A DNA stretch of 64,000 nucleotides from Chrysophaeum taylorii (Eukaryota; Sar; Pelagophyceae; Pelagomonadales; Pelagomonadaceae). The notes below the pieces were generated by a model. That model was not told the origin of the DNA. It was given only the letters and a program-made list of their open reading frames with translations, and did not search any database. Below, one piece after another: positions 10,301 to 21,500 of this stretch. The stretch is taken from assembly GCA_029834535.1 (NCBI GenBank), contig JAQMWT010000377.1, positions 43,750 to 107,749 of the forward strand, in the 5' to 3' direction. Every line of letters begins with the position of its first letter. Positions within the stretch are counted from its first letter, which is position 1. The position numbers and the translations under genes were made by a program.

Positions 10301-11312
10301 GGCAGCAAAAGCAACCAACGGCGGCGCTGAAGACAGCGTCGAGGGAAATGTTGTTGCTGTTGTTGTTCCATCGGCAACGCCAATCGAGGAGCATTCGGGT
10401 GCAGCGCCCGGGAGGGCAGCGTTGGATGCGAATTCTGCGGACAACGGCCTGTTGCCGAGGCTCGCAGAAGTAGCTGCGATTCCTCGTGTCGAAAAAACTA
10501 TTGCTCCATCACTTAAAGAAGAACTTGTTGCCGACGACGACGGAACCACGAATCACGAAATCGCGGGGGGAAGCCGCGATGTCGCGTTGGAAGGCGCGGC
10601 AGCAGGTTCGCGTATGCCCCCGTTAGTCGTCGATTCGAGAGACCAAGAAGAGGAAGAGAACCGCGCGGGCGATGAAGACTTTTTCGGCCTTCGCGACAGT
10701 CTCCTCGACAGGGTCGCGAGACTTTTCTCGGGCAACAACAAAAGTCGTGGTTTGTCGTACGATACGTTTGACAGGAGGCTCCTGGATCGGCACTCGGGTT
10801 ACGAGTACGACGCCGAGTACAAGCCTGGCCCACCAAAAAGGTTAGCGAAGGAAGCGGACGGCGGTACGAGCCTCGAGCTTGAGATGACATTCGAAGACAA
10901 GATGTGTCGCGACTGGGTGAGTCAATAAAGAAAGCTTAATAATAATAAATAAAGAACACGAGCGAGTTTTCCGCCCGCAGATCCTCATCATGGCGCTCAA
11001 AGGTGTTGAAGGCGAACTTCCGTGCACGGTCAAGTCGATCGTTTGCGACATGCGAAAACTCGGGTGGAAACGACAAGAACACGAGTGGCAAAACATCCTA
11101 ATAAGTCTCGTGCGTTCTCCATCACACACCGATACATCATCATCGTCCATCCTCCTTTCCAGGTGTCGAGAGGTGTCGTAGCAGCGACTGCCAGCACCTG
11201 CGGGGAAAGCATGATCCTAGAAGTTTACTGGCCCCCGCATTATGGCGAGGCGCACGAAGAAAAAGCCGCCGCCGCCGGCCCCAGAACTAAAACGCGACCT
11301 ACAGATAGATAG
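7366..11312 (+). CDS. Multi-EF-hand protein, 8 exons, ~1186 aa
   Basis: Predicted exons: 7366-7509, 7562-7887, 7940-8681, 8726-8812, 8869-8936, 9002-10916, 10981-11109, 11163-11312. The introns are 44-65 bp, GT-AG, and the frame is kept throughout. Canonical Ca-binding loops occur at the N-terminus (DTKGDGALDFEE), in exon 4 (DVNGDGSLSSVE), exon 5 (DRDGNGGIEK), and exon 6 (DEDRSGAIDLHE and DNDGNGCLDFPE), plus weaker hands (NDESGTIDWAEF). It is likely a cytosolic calcium sensor or scaffold. The long C-terminal half is low-complexity and charged, and the last exons form a small unrecognised domain. Exon 6 holds a 33-bp tandem duplication (9393-9458). The stop codon lies inside a GATA repeat. The ATG at 7366 is the only in-frame ATG before the first EF-hand. 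No named orthologue recognised. Confidence 0.8.
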
Positions 11313-11332
11313 ATAGATAGATAGATAGATAT
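11303..11332. repeat. (GATA)n microsatellite
   Basis: About seven copies of a GATA tetranucleotide. The reading frame of the upstream EF-hand gene terminates inside it (TAG at 11310-11312). Confidence 0.9.
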
Positions 11333-11410
11333 CTAGCGTTTTGTCTTGCCCCAACACACGCGGCGGAAGTAAGAAAAAAAAAAACCCCTATAAGTAAGTA
11401 TAATATAGGT

Positions 11411-14400
11411 TCAGCCGGGCACGCCGGCTGGCCCAGTACTTCGGAACTTATTTTGAGTGGTGAGGTGCTGGCGTGTCCATTGCCACAGGGCGAGCGCGCC
11501 TGAACAACAACACAAGGCATTGGGATGATGACGACGACAACGTTGGAAGATAGCAGGCAGACGGGGCACGCACCCGAGACGTGGACGTTGAGGGAGCGGA
11601 CGACACCAAGCTACCAAAGCAGATGTTGCAGCGTAAAATACGGGACCGACCTGGGGGATTTCGACGCACATGTCGACGGCCTGAAGGAGATCGACGTCGA
11701 GGCCCTCCTTCTCGCGTCCGAGAAGGAGGACGGCGGGCGTTGGGAGCACCGCTTCGGCGAGCGATTTCGAGCCCGAGGCCTGTTCTAGCGCGACGATGGC
11801 GTAGCCTTCTCGCCTAAAAGATAGGTTCAGAGGAACGACGCAGGACGGTGGTGCGCGCCTTTTTTCGTGCAGCCAGGCGAGGAGGCGTCGAGGGTGGCAC
11901 TCGTCGATGCGTATCCACTTGTCGGCGGTGACGGCGACGGCCCGAAAGGCGAGCGTCTTGGTCAGGTTGAGATCTGGGACGACGACGGCTTCGGCGGCGA
12001 AGACCTCGGCGGTGCGCACGAGACCGGCAAGGTTAGGCGTTTTATCGACGAGCGACGCGCACACGACGACGCGCATTCGCTCGTTGCCGACGACGTTCAA
12101 GCGGGCGGTCGGGTTTGTCGCTCGCCGGGCGCGCGATTCGTCGTCGTCGTCGTCTTCCCACGTAGTGGTCTCCGCCATGAGTTGGTCGATCTTGCGCTGG
12201 ATGAAGAGCGACTTGTGGTCGACGACAAACGCCGGAACGTCCGAGTCGTTCTTTCTGGAGGCGCCCGCCGCCTTCCAGAGAACCTGCCCGTAGCCGCGCG
12301 TCTCGTCGAGCCGCGCGATCTCGCGCGCCGTGTCGGCGATGCGCTTCTTGAAGGTTGCCACGATCGACTCGCCGACGACGTCGCCCTCGACGGGCGTGCC
12401 CGCCTCGATCATGCCTCGGACCGTGCACAACGCGGGCGCCCGGAGCGTCCAGAAGAAGCGCCGCTGGCGCTCGACGTGTCGCGCGACGTCGGGGTCGCGC
12501 TTTAGCGCGGCGACCGTGGCGGCGACGTAGGAGGCGTCGTCCGGGGGGTCGGGCGCTCGCCCCCCCGGGCAGAGCGCCAACACCAGGAGCTGGGCGATCC
12601 CTCGGACTAAGCCGCGCGTGGACCCCTGGAACGCGAGGGCCGCGCGAAGGAGTTGCGGAGCGAAGGGGCTCGGTTCGTCGTCGTCCGAGTAGTCGACGAC
12701 GACGTGGCCGGCAACGACGAGGAGCGATGCGAGCGCGAGTTCGCGGCCGCCTTGGCCTTTGTCGTGGTCGTCGTCGTCGCGCACGACGTCGAGACGATCG
12801 AAGATGTGCGGGAGGATGCGCGCGGGCCACCTTTTCGCGAAGGCGACGGAGGCCGTCTCGACGGCGTAGCGAACGCAGGGCAGGCACGGCGAGACCAAGG
12901 CCGACGGCAGCGATCGCGAAAGAAAGTCGAGATCGTCGTTTTCGACGAGGTCGACGTTCGGCGCGAGGACGCAGAGCGCCTGCCAGGCCCGGAGTCTTTT
13001 TCCCCAGGCCGCGCTCCGCCTCGCCGCCGCCACCTCGCCGCCGCATTCTCGGAGCTCGACGTCGAGGCGCAGGAGGTCGAGGCAGACGGCGCGTCTCAGG
13101 CTCGCTAAAGCTCCTCCTCCTCCGTCGTTCTCGAGCACGAGGAGCGCGCACAGCCGCGCGCGCGAGACGCGCCCAAACGCCTCGACGGCGGGCGTCGTCG
13201 TCTCGTTTCGCGCGACGCTCTTCTCCTCCTCGGTCTCGTCGTCGTCGTCGTCGTCGGGCGTCTCGGCGGGCTTGAGGGCGTGTTCGCGAGTCAGCAGGAG
13301 GCGCGTCAAGAGAGGCGCGAACGCGGCGGCCGGAGAGCCCGACGCGCCGCCGCGCGTTCGGGAGGAGGAGGAGGAGGCCTCGCGGCAGCTGCGAGGATTG
13401 GTCGGTCGGGGATCGTTTTTTGGACAAAGACGCACGCGGCGGCGAACGCGAGGGCGACGGCCCGCAGGATGTGCGGGCGCTTGGCCTCGGCGAGGTCGAG
13501 GAGGCCGCGGGCGAGGCGGAGAAGGGCGCGCGAGAGCGCGGGAAGGGGCTGGGCGAGCGCGCGCGCGCACGCGGGCGCGAAGACGTAGCGCGAAATGGCT
13601 CGCGCGAGCCTCGGTGATCCCGCGCGACTCGCGTCGCGCGCCGCCGCGGAAGCAGCGTCGACGAGCGCGGCGACGTCGTCGTCTTTGTCGCCGACTCGCC
13701 GCGCGGCCGCCAGAGCGCACCTCAGCATGTCGACGACCGAGGCGACGTCCGAGCCGCAGCGCCGGAGCGCGTCCGTCGTCTCGACCGCGTCGACCTCGAC
13801 GCGGCGGTGGCGAGCAACGAGCGCCGCGGTCAGCGCCCACCGCCTGCGCGATGACGATGATGGTCTTCTATTTTCGCGAAAATCGCGCACTCGCGGTCGA
13901 CGGCACGCCACTCTTTCGAGTCGCGACGTGCCGTCGCGTCGCGCGCTATCGACGCGAGGTCGGCCGCGCGTTCGGAGGAGACGAAAGGCGCGCAGGCGCG
14001 GAGGCACCGGAGTGCTCGAAGTGTTGTCGCGTTCGGCGCGGCGGCGAGGTCGGCGCGCGCCGAGGCCGCGAGGTCGGCGCCCGCCGAGGCCGCGAGGTCG
14101 GCGGCGCGCCGACGCCACTCGCGCGAGGCCGGCGACGAGTCGTCGTCGAGCGCCAACGCGTTGACCAATTCTCTGAGGTCGGCGGCCGCGCGGAAATTTT
14201 CGGGGGTGTTCATTTGGTCGCGCGTGAGGCTGTCGAGGCGCTCGGCGTCGCTGGCGTCGAGGGCGCGCCAGAGCCGCGCGCGAGGCTCTCGGGCGGCGGC
14301 GGCGGCCCGCCTGCTTGGCGATCAAAAAAAAATCCGTCGCATATAGTTACGACGACTCACTCGGTCGAGCAGCAGAGCACGAGGAACTCGGGGCCCCGGG

Positions 14401-15994
14401 CGTCGACGAAGGCCCGGACGACGCGGGAACAGTCGTAGTCGGAGACGGAAGCGAGCGAAGCGAGGACGCCGCCGGCGGAATCGGGGTTCGCGGTTCGCGA
14501 GTAGCGCGCCCAGTCGTCGGAATTCGCGACCCTCGCGAGCCACGGACCGAGGTCGTCGGCGGTAAGGAAACGCGAGGCGACCTCGGCGAAGGCGGCCGCG
14601 GCGTCGAGGTCGACGGTGGTGGTCGCGCGGAGTATGGTAGCGAGGGCCTCGGCGACGCGAACCGTCGTCGCCCGGTTGGCGGCAGCTCGGAGCTCCCCGA
14701 GGGCCTCGGCGGCTCGCCGGACGTCGGACGAGTCGAGGGGAGGGAGTCTTTCATCCTGGCGGCGGTGGCGGCGGAAGACCGAAAGGAGGGCGTCGCGGCC
14801 GGCGGCGCCGAGGCGCGAATCCGCGCAGACGCACGCCCGCGAGCACGCGAATTTGCAGACGTCCTCCTTTGGGGCGTTTGTCGCGGAAAACAAAGCGGCG
14901 CAAAACGCCTCGGCAGCCGCGTCGAGGTCCTTGGCAAAATCCTTGCCCTTCCGGAGTTCGGCGTCGTCGAGCGCGGGGAGGAGGTCGTCTCGAACAAAGT
15001 CCCACGGCAGCAGCAGCGGAAGACCGAGCAGCCTGGAGACGGCGGCCTTGCGGACGGCGGGGTTGTCGTTGGCGAGGAGCCGCCGCGCCAGAGCGAGGAT
15101 CCACTCGGTCGGCGGCGTACGACCACCCGAGAGGAGGCGGACGAGGGTGTCGAGGGCCGGCGCGAAGAGATGAAGCGAGGTCTCGAACTCGGCGGTGGCA
15201 TACGCGGCCAACCAGTCGCCCCACGCGGCGTCGTCGCCGCGCGCGTGCTGGACGAGGCGCGCGGCGTACCTTCGCGCCAATTTGGACGAGTCGGGACGAA
15301 CAACTATCGCGCGCCGCGCGACTCCGAGCAGGCGGTCCTCCCAGTCCCCGGGGTTTGGAAAAAAGACGGACCGGCCCGCGACCAGGGCCCCGAGGGCGAG
15401 CTCGCGCCGCTCTTCTATAACGGAGGAGCCGGCGATCTCGCAGAACGCGTCGGCCGCCGATCGCGACGACGCGTCGTCGTCGTCGTCGAGCAGCGCGGCC
15501 GCCGCGCAGGCCGCCGGCACCAGGCACTTTGCTGCGTGCGGAAAGCTGTCGGTTGTGACGCTGCGGAGCGCGAGATCCAAGGCCAGGGGGGCCAGCGCTC
15601 CGTCGCCGGCACAACGGACGAGCCGCGCGACCGCCGCGACGCTCCGTACCGCGGGCGTCGCGAGCCTCGCGATCGCGCGCCGCACGAGGCCGCTATCCAA
15701 GAGAGAGCGGCAGCACGCGAAAGCCGCCTCGTCGCCCCGCATCGTCTCGGCCACAAGCCGCTCGACGCACTGCGACGAGGACTCGCGGTTCTCGCGAACC
15801 GCGCGCCGCGTCGCCGCATACCGCAGCGCCCCGCTGCTCAAGGCGACCTCCGGGACCGCGAGCCGCGAGACGAGCCCGTCGGCGACCGCTTCGATCACTC
15901 CGCGAAGCTGCGACTCGGTCAGGCCGAGAGTCTTATTATGCCCGAGGAGGGACGCTTCGATATGCGCGAGGAGCTTCTCCTCGTCGTCGCACAT
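11411..15994 (-). CDS. tRNA (guanosine-2'-O-) methyltransferase, TARBP1/Trm3-like, 6 exons, ~1441 aa
   Basis: Exons in transcript order: 15994-14361, 14310-13891, 13843-13436, 13388-11651, 11610-11574, 11499-11411. The introns are 40-74 bp GT-AG and all phases agree. The C-terminus is a SpoU/TrmH domain with motif 1 (NLAGLVRTAEVF), motif 2 (LLLGREKEGLD) and motif 3, which is restored only by splicing (EIPQ|LGVVRSLNVHVSG|ALALWQ). This family makes Gm18 in tRNAs. The preceding ~1200 residues are helical, Ala/Arg/Leu-rich HEAT-like sequence, matching the long N-terminus and total length of animal TARBP1. The chosen start (MCDDEE) lies 59 bp inside the 3' end of the upstream USP gene on the same strand. 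No nuclear or plastid signal is evident. Confidence 0.85.
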
Positions 15995-17414
15995 TTTCGG
16001 TCCGTTGTTGTTTTTCGTAGAAGAGGAGGGTGGCGTTGCCCATTTCGGGCGGGGCGGGCGCCGCGTCGACGTCGCAGGCGCGGTACCAGATGGCGTCGCG
16101 GGGGTTCCGGAAGCGGGCGGAGAAGTGGCCCGAGAAGGCGTCGTTCCATGCGTCGGTCGTGTGGTCGACGACGCCGCGGAGGTCGTAGACGGCGGCCTCC
16201 GCTTCGGGGCCGTGGACCCACCTTCCGAGATTCCACCCGGTGACGGGGGCTTCGACCCGCCTGCGCGTTTCGTTTCGTTTCGTTTCGTTTCGTTTCGATT
16301 GTGAGGAGGCACAAGAAACATATACTTCGCACGTTTCGGTTTTGCCGTAAACTTTGTGGTTGCGGTCCAAGTGGAGAAGGAGAACTCTCGGCGCTCGCCA
16401 TATTCGCGCCTCGAAGACCGCTAACGGCGCCCCGCACGCGTCGCAAGGCCGATGCGGAAGTTCGGCGAGCGAGGGTCGGAACTTGTCGTCGAGGAGCGCG
16501 GCGAGGTCGAGGCGGGGTGGCGGGCGGCATTCGTCGCGATGCGATCCGGTCCACGCGCGCCGCTGGCACGACGTCGAACAGTAGGCGACTCTGCGGCAAC
16601 GCGAACAGAGCTTCCCGCCGCCGCCGCCGCCGCATGTCGCGCACCCTCGGGCTAAAGCTATCTTGTGGCTCGGGACAGGCAGCACGAAGGACAAGTACAG
16701 GACGTGGGGAAACCAGTCGTGGACGCGACCGCACGACGAGCACCGCGCGTTGATCCAGAGTTGCGAGCCAAACTCGTCGAGAATCGGCGAGGCGTGGCGC
16801 TCCCGCAGTTTGCATTTCGCGGAATCGGCGCTCTGCTCGGGCGGCCCGCGACACCAGGCGCTCGCCAGCACCGACCCAAAGCAGTCGCGATGGTACGCCG
16901 CGGTCGACGTTCGTTCTCCCGACTGAACTTCGTTGGCTTCGTCGTGGAGCGCGGAGAATAAATTTAACGCCAAGTCGATCGCATCGTGGCGGGCGGTACC
17001 CTCGTAGCACGGGTACCTCGCTGCGAGGGCCGCCTTGAGCCCCGTCGGCGCGAGCGAGACGTGACCGCCGCGACCTACTGCTTCGCGCAGCTCGGATAGC
17101 GCCCTAGAGACCGAGGGGTCATTTCTCGGGCTCTCGATCGGCGGGAGCGCCAGCACGCACTGCAAGACTGCATTGAGAAAGCACGTGTTGCCGAGGTTGG
17201 ACAAGCCCACGACCCCCGGGGCGACAGGCCTGCCGGGAACATCCTGTTGTCGAAAGTTGCGGAGGTGCGTGCCCAACGGACTCCAATCCGACGCGACCAC
17301 GGTCCCCCGTCGCGTCTCGACCACGAGAGGCTCGGCGCACAGGACGCGCCCAACACACCGCCAGCAGCCGTCGACGACGACCTCGACGAGGGACCCCACA
17401 TCATTATTCGGCAT
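15936..17414 (-). CDS. Ubiquitin-specific protease with embedded MYND zinc finger, 492 aa
   Basis: The Cys box GLSNLGNTCFLNAVLQC (nucleophile about residue 78) and a His-box region (DHTTDAWNDAFSGHFSARF, then WYRACDVDA and LLFYEK) define a C19 deubiquitinase. A MYND finger (CATCG...LCSRCRRVAYCSTSCQ...HRDEC) sits inside the catalytic domain, as in USP19-like enzymes. Paired Cys in the fingers region (CSSCGR, CDACGA) are visible. A (CGAAA)n pentanucleotide at 16265-16297 encodes a Lys/Arg-Asn-Glu-Thr repeat just before the His box; it could be part of an intron, but I found no junction that keeps frame. The tail after LLFYEK overlaps the start of the next gene. Start is ATG at 17414; divergent from the gene at 17553, 138 bp apart. 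Confidence 0.85.
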   Translation of the reverse strand: MPNNDVGSLVEVVVDGCWRCVGRVLCAEPLVVETRRGTVVASDWSPLGTHLRNFRQQDVPGRPVAPGVVGLSNLGNTCFLNAVLQCVLALPPIESPRNDPSVSRALSELREAVGRGGHVSLAPTGLKAALAARYPCYEGTARHDAIDLALNLFSALHDEANEVQSGERTSTAAYHRDCFGSVLASAWCRGPPEQSADSAKCKLRERHASPILDEFGSQLWINARCSSCGRVHDWFPHVLYLSFVLPVPSHKIALARGCATCGGGGGGKLCSRCRRVAYCSTSCQRRAWTGSHRDECRPPPRLDLAALLDDKFRPSLAELPHRPCDACGAPLAVFEARIWRAPRVLLLHLDRNHKVYGKTETCEVYVSCASSQSKRNETKRNETRRRVEAPVTGWNLGRWVHGPEAEAAVYDLRGVVDHTTDAWNDAFSGHFSARFRNPRDAIWYRACDVDAAPAPPEMGNATLLFYEKQQRTENVRRRGEAPRAYRSVPPRA

Positions 17415-17552
17415 TATTGTTGTTCTCCGGATTCGGGATTGGAAGCAAGCACTCGAGTGCCGTTGAGTGAGTGGTGACCGTTGGATGTGTTCTCATCATC
17501 ATCATCGGAGGAATGTGACGTCACCACAGTGCCTTGAAGCTCCGGACGGACG

Positions 17553-18491
17553 ATGGTGGTGTTGCGATGGTGGATGCTCGCGCAGAGCGTGGTCGGGTTC
17601 CACAATCACGCGTGCGTCCCGACGCGCCTCGTAGTGAGAGAAGGACAGCCCTTCGACACGTCGCCGTCGTGGTTGGGGGACGGCAGCGGCTCCCAGAGAC
17701 CCCCCCCTTCGTCTCGGGACGAAACGGCCACACCGCTCGCCGTGCCGCCCAAGTTCGACTCGCAGCCCTCGTGGATGAAGGCGGTGACCACGGCTTCCAA
17801 CCCGCGCATGACGCGCGCGTACAACGTGGCCTGCATCATCTGGATCGGGGCAATGCTCGACGCTTTGCGCGCGGTCGACGTCGTCGCCGTCGCTAGTTTC
17901 GCGCTCGCGAGCGCCTCGGCAAAGATCCTCGCGACGGCCGCCAAGGCCGATCGCCTCGCATCGCCCTCCTACCGCCGCCTCAACGCCTGCCTCGCCGTCT
18001 TCGGTCTCGGGCAGGTCGCGCTCTACGCGGCGAGGGCAAACCCCGCGACTGCGGCCGCACACCTCGTCGCCGCAGGGAGTCCCATCGCCGGCATGGTCGC
18101 CACCCGCGCCTCCCTCCTTGGCGAGGTGCGAGATCTCTTCCTCGTCAGCCTTCCCTCGATCCGGTCCCCCATGGCCAACGCGTATCTCCTCCTCGTCGTC
18201 GCGCCCGCGCTCTGCGCCCTCGTCTCCACCCCACCTACCGCCGCCCTCGCCGCCTGCGTTTTCGGGGGTGTGGGCCTCGTCCTCAAGGACGGGGCCGCGC
18301 GGTCGAGGCTCAACGCCTCAACCTTTCGCCGCCTCAACCTCGCCCTCGGCCTCTCCCTCGCCGTCCTCGTCAAGCACGTCGTCTTCGCCGCGCCGAGGCA
18401 GGCCCCCTTCCTCGCCACCATCGCCGTTGTCGGGTCCCTCCTCGCCTTTGCCAACGGCGTCGCGGCCGTTCTCGTCGCGGGGAGCCTCTAG
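17553..18491 (+). CDS. Unrecognised multi-pass membrane protein with N-terminal presequence, 312 aa
   Basis: The N-terminus (MVVLRWWMLAQSVVGF) is a short hydrophobic signal with an F just after the likely cleavage point. It is followed by a Ser/Pro/Arg-rich spacer, which is compatible with the bipartite plastid-targeting peptides of secondary-plastid algae (inference). Five or six hydrophobic stretches follow (about residues 93-135, 150-165, 172-190, 215-240, 268-310), rich in Ala/Leu/Val. Short basic loops with YRRLN and FRRLN repeat in the two halves, suggesting an internally duplicated membrane unit. I do not recognise the family. It shares a 138-bp divergent promoter with the USP gene. 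Confidence 0.7.
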   Translation: MVVLRWWMLAQSVVGFHNHACVPTRLVVREGQPFDTSPSWLGDGSGSQRPPPSSRDETATPLAVPPKFDSQPSWMKAVTTASNPRMTRAYNVACIIWIGAMLDALRAVDVVAVASFALASASAKILATAAKADRLASPSYRRLNACLAVFGLGQVALYAARANPATAAAHLVAAGSPIAGMVATRASLLGEVRDLFLVSLPSIRSPMANAYLLLVVAPALCALVSTPPTAALAACVFGGVGLVLKDGAARSRLNASTFRRLNLALGLSLAVLVKHVVFAAPRQAPFLATIAVVGSLLAFANGVAAVLVAGSL

Positions 18492-18653
18492 CATCTAGCC
18501 CCCCCCACAACTACACTAATCAATGATAATCGTAACCGTAGTCGAGGTAGGTATCTTCTTCTTCTTTGCTGCTTTTCAGCGCACTCTGACGTTCAACACC
18601 CCCCCTGTGGCTCGGGCAACGTAACGGACCTCGCGCCACAGGGAAGGTGGGTG

Positions 18654-20165
18654 ATGATGATGATGCTCCGGCGGTCTCTGGGCGCAACACCAACGACGAC
18701 GAGGGGCTTCCTCCTCGCGCCAAAAAGCGGCGGCGGCGGTCTGAGGAGCAGCAGCACCATGGCGAGCGTGGACGAGAAGTCGCGGGTGTACGGGGGCATG
18801 CGCGACTCTGACCGCATCTTCACCAACCTGTACGGCGAGCAGGACTGGCGGCTGGTCGACGCGATGAAACGAGGGGACTGGTACAAGACGAAGGAGATCA
18901 TGTGGATGGGACCCGACTGGATCGTGCAGGAGATCAAGGACAGCGGGCTGCGCGGGCGCGGGGGCGCGGGGTTTCCGTCGGGGCTCAAGTGGTCGTTCAT
19001 GCCAAAGAAATCCGACGGGCGGCCGTCGTTCCTCGTGATCAACGCCGACGAGTCCGAGCCCGGGACCTGCAAGGACCGCGAGATCATGCGCAAGGACCCC
19101 CACAAGCTCATCGAGGGCACGCTCCTCGCGGGATACGCGATGCGAGCGCGCGCGTGCTACGTCTACATCCGCGGCGAGTACTTTAACGAGGCCGTCGTGC
19201 TCGACGAGGCGATCCACGAGGCCTACAAGGCTGGCTTCCTCGGGAAGAACGCCTGCGGCTCGGGGTACGACTACGACGTCTACCTCCACCGCGGCGCGGG
19301 CGCCTACATCTGCGGCGAAGAAACTTCGTTGATCGAGTCCCTCGAGGGCAAGCAGGGCAAGCCGCGCCTCAAGCCGCCCTTCCCGGCCAACGTGGGCGTC
19401 TTTGGCTGCCCCTCCACCGTCACCAACGTCGAGACGGTCGCGGTGGCACCCACCATCCTACGCCGCGGCGCTTCTTGGTTCGCGGGCTTCGGCCGTAAGA
19501 ACAACTCTGGTACCAAGCTCTTCGCAATCTCGGGCCACGTCAACAACCCCATCGTCGTCGAAGAGGAGATGTCGATTCCGATGCGCGACCTCATCGACAA
19601 GCACTGCGGGGGCGTCCGCGGCGGCTGGAACAACCTCCAGGCCGTCATTCCCGGCGGCTCGTCCGTCCCGGTTCTTCCAATCGACGAGTGCTCCGAGGCC
19701 CTCATGGACTTCGACGACCTCAAGGCGCGCGGCTCGGGCCTCGGCACGGCGGCCGTCACCGTCATGGACAAGTCCGTCGACATGATCGCCGCCATCCGCC
19801 GCCTCGCTCACTTTTACAAGCACGAGTCGTGCGGGCAGTGCACGCCCTGCCGCGAGGGTTCCCACTGGCTCGAGGCCATCTTGCTCCGCATGGAAACCGG
19901 CGACGCCGACGTCCGCGAAATTGCGATGCTCGAGGAAATCTCGCGCCAGATCGAAGGCCACACTATCTGCGCCCTCGGCGATGCGGCGGCCTGGCCGGTC
20001 CAGGGCCTCATCCGCCGCTTCAAGGATGTCATGGAAAACCGGATTGCCCACCCCGACAAGTTCGACCCCCAAGCCCACTTCCAGAAAGCCTGGTCCGGCC
20101 TCAAACCCGCCAACACCGACTGGGTCACCCAGCACGGCGGATCCAACGTCCTCAATCTCTCGTGA
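18654..20165 (+). CDS. NDUFV1: NADH:ubiquinone oxidoreductase 51-kDa subunit (NDUFV1/NuoF), 503 aa
   Basis: Mitochondrial complex I subunit that binds NADH and FMN and carries the N3 4Fe-4S cluster. NADH/FMN motif [13 protein letters not shown] at about residues 100-112; [45 protein letters not shown] with a later single Cys ([13 protein letters not shown]) as cluster ligands. Full length compared with eukaryotic homologues. The first ~40 residues (Arg, Ser, Gly-rich, few acids) fit a mitochondrial presequence. Four consecutive ATGs begin at 18654; a further ATG at MASVDEK could start a form without presequence. Intronless. Confidence 0.97.
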   Translation: MMMMLRRSLGATPTTTRGFLLAPKSGGGGLRSSSTMASVDEKSRVYGGMRDSDRIFTNLYGEQDWRLVDAMKRGDWYKTKEIMWMGPDWIVQEIKDSGLRGRGGAGFPSGLKWSFMPKKSDGRPSFLVINADESEPGTCKDREIMRKDPHKLIEGTLLAGYAMRARACYVYIRGEYFNEAVVLDEAIHEAYKAGFLGKNACGSGYDYDVYLHRGAGAYICGEETSLIESLEGKQGKPRLKPPFPANVGVFGCPSTVTNVETVAVAPTILRRGASWFAGFGRKNNSGTKLFAISGHVNNPIVVEEEMSIPMRDLIDKHCGGVRGGWNNLQAVIPGGSSVPVLPIDECSEALMDFDDLKARGSGLGTAAVTVMDKSVDMIAAIRRLAHFYKHESCGQCTPCREGSHWLEAILLRMETGDADVREIAMLEEISRQIEGHTICALGDAAAWPVQGLIRRFKDVMENRIAHPDKFDPQAHFQKAWSGLKPANTDWVTQHGGSNVLNLS

Positions 20166-20216
20166 TCTCGGATCACGCAACAAACATTACAATAACCCTT
20201 TTTATGTAGTAAGTAA

Positions 20217-20490
20217 CTAACTAACTAACTAACTTCAGACCTCTCCCGAGCATGGGAGCCAGGCCGGACCGACAGGTGCCAGTCCGGCATCACGGGCCTG
20301 TAGACGACGAGCGCCGATAGGTCGGTCGGCGGAGAGTGACCATCAAGCTTGTCGCCATGCGACGAGGAGACCGCGATGTGACTGACAACCAACTCGTCGA
20401 TAACCTTCCGTCTTCGCCCCCCGGCCATACCCCGTCCCACTGCGAACGTTCCGCCTGCCAACCGGCCCGCCCGGGAGGCGAATAGGTCCC
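20217..20490 (-). repeat. Dispersed repeat X, copy 2 (inverted relative to copy 1)
   Basis: Starts with a (ctaa)n tract, then cctctcccgagcatgggagc, and ends with ggcccgcccgggaggcg. Both ends are the reverse complement of the ends of 466-776. It lies directly next to the inverted Helitron-derived unit. The middle does not align well with copy 1. Confidence 0.6.
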
Positions 20491-20504
20491 AATTTTATGT
20501 AGTA

Positions 20505-21500
20505 ACAAGTGCAGGCCAGTAAGTTCACCTAGTCCCAATCTTTAACCCCAGTAAGTTCACCTGGTCCCAGTAAGTTTCATATAAGTTCACCTGGTCAGTA
20601 AGTTCACCTAGCTCACACCAACTCCTTTGAGCTCGTCGCTCTCGCCTCCGCCAATCTAAGCTGCTTTGATCCGCACGCGCCGCCAACCTTTGAGTTTACT
20701 CTAAAAACCCTTTACTCTAAAAACCCCAGTATGTTCACCTGGTCCCAGTTTCACCTGGTCACTCAGCTCACCTAGTCCCAATCTCCAACCCCAGTAAGTT
20801 CACCTGGCCCCAGTAAGTTCACCTACAGTGCGCGTGTAGACGCCGTGAGGGGGCTTATCGGTATTGCGCAGCACGTGTGGGGTAGGGTGGAGTCGTCGAC
20901 TCAGAAGAGGATATCCTCGGGGTTGCCGATCGACAGGGAGCCACGTAGAGCTGGACGTGGCAGAAGACGGGTTTGGGCAAAAGGACGCCGACCTCGCGGG
21001 GCGTCTGGCCCTGGCTCTTGTTGATCGTTTGGCGTAGGCGGGCCTTAAGGGATACAGGTTGGAGGAGCCTCGGTGACAACGACACGATCGATCATGTATC
21101 TGGTACCGTTGCAGTGGCCGTGCGACGGGTCGAGGTTGCGAAGACATTAAGCTCGCGATCAAAGTCAGCATGCCGTTGGTTGTCAGGGAGTTGAAAACTC
21201 TACTGTAAAGAGCGAGGCGTCGTCTTCCGACCCAGCCTAGTCAGCCGAAAAGAACTCCGACGCCTCGTCTCCGGGAAAAAAAGGCCGCGGTCATGCGCGC
21301 GTTGTCAGCATCGACAACATCGTTTCGACGGGGCGTGAGAATGGCGCGCTGAAAGAGCCGCCGCGGGTCGTGGAAATAGTCTGCGAGGTCGCCGTAGACG
21401 ACTTGGAGGATCACTGTCTGGCTCTCGCGCCTACCTGATCCTTACCCTAAATCGAGGGACACACACACCCCCAGAAAAACATCTGTCGATTAGTAGTAAG
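20505..21500 (-). pseudogene. Helitron helicase C-terminal fragment, inverted copy
   Basis: Reverse-strand copy of the ~1-kb unit. The 3' tail (rc of ggcctgcacttgtt) is at 20505 and the 5' terminus (rc of actaatcgacag) ends at about 21497. On the minus strand the TINKSQGQT...VGVLLPKPVF...QLYVAP segment lies at about 20860-21040. It shares the frame lesions of the tandem units. The 5' end is followed directly by a solo TRIM-like LTR. Confidence 0.8.

Noticed and set aside
11867-14438. Long plus-strand open frames rich in Arg/Gly/Val (212, 306 and 388 codons)
   Set aside because: They are antisense to the exons of the TARBP1-like gene. Their length follows from high GC and they contain no domain patterns.
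14315-16243. 642-codon plus-strand frame
   Set aside because: It is antisense to exon 1 of the methylase and the USP gene, with Arg/Gly/Glu composition typical of a GC-rich shadow frame.
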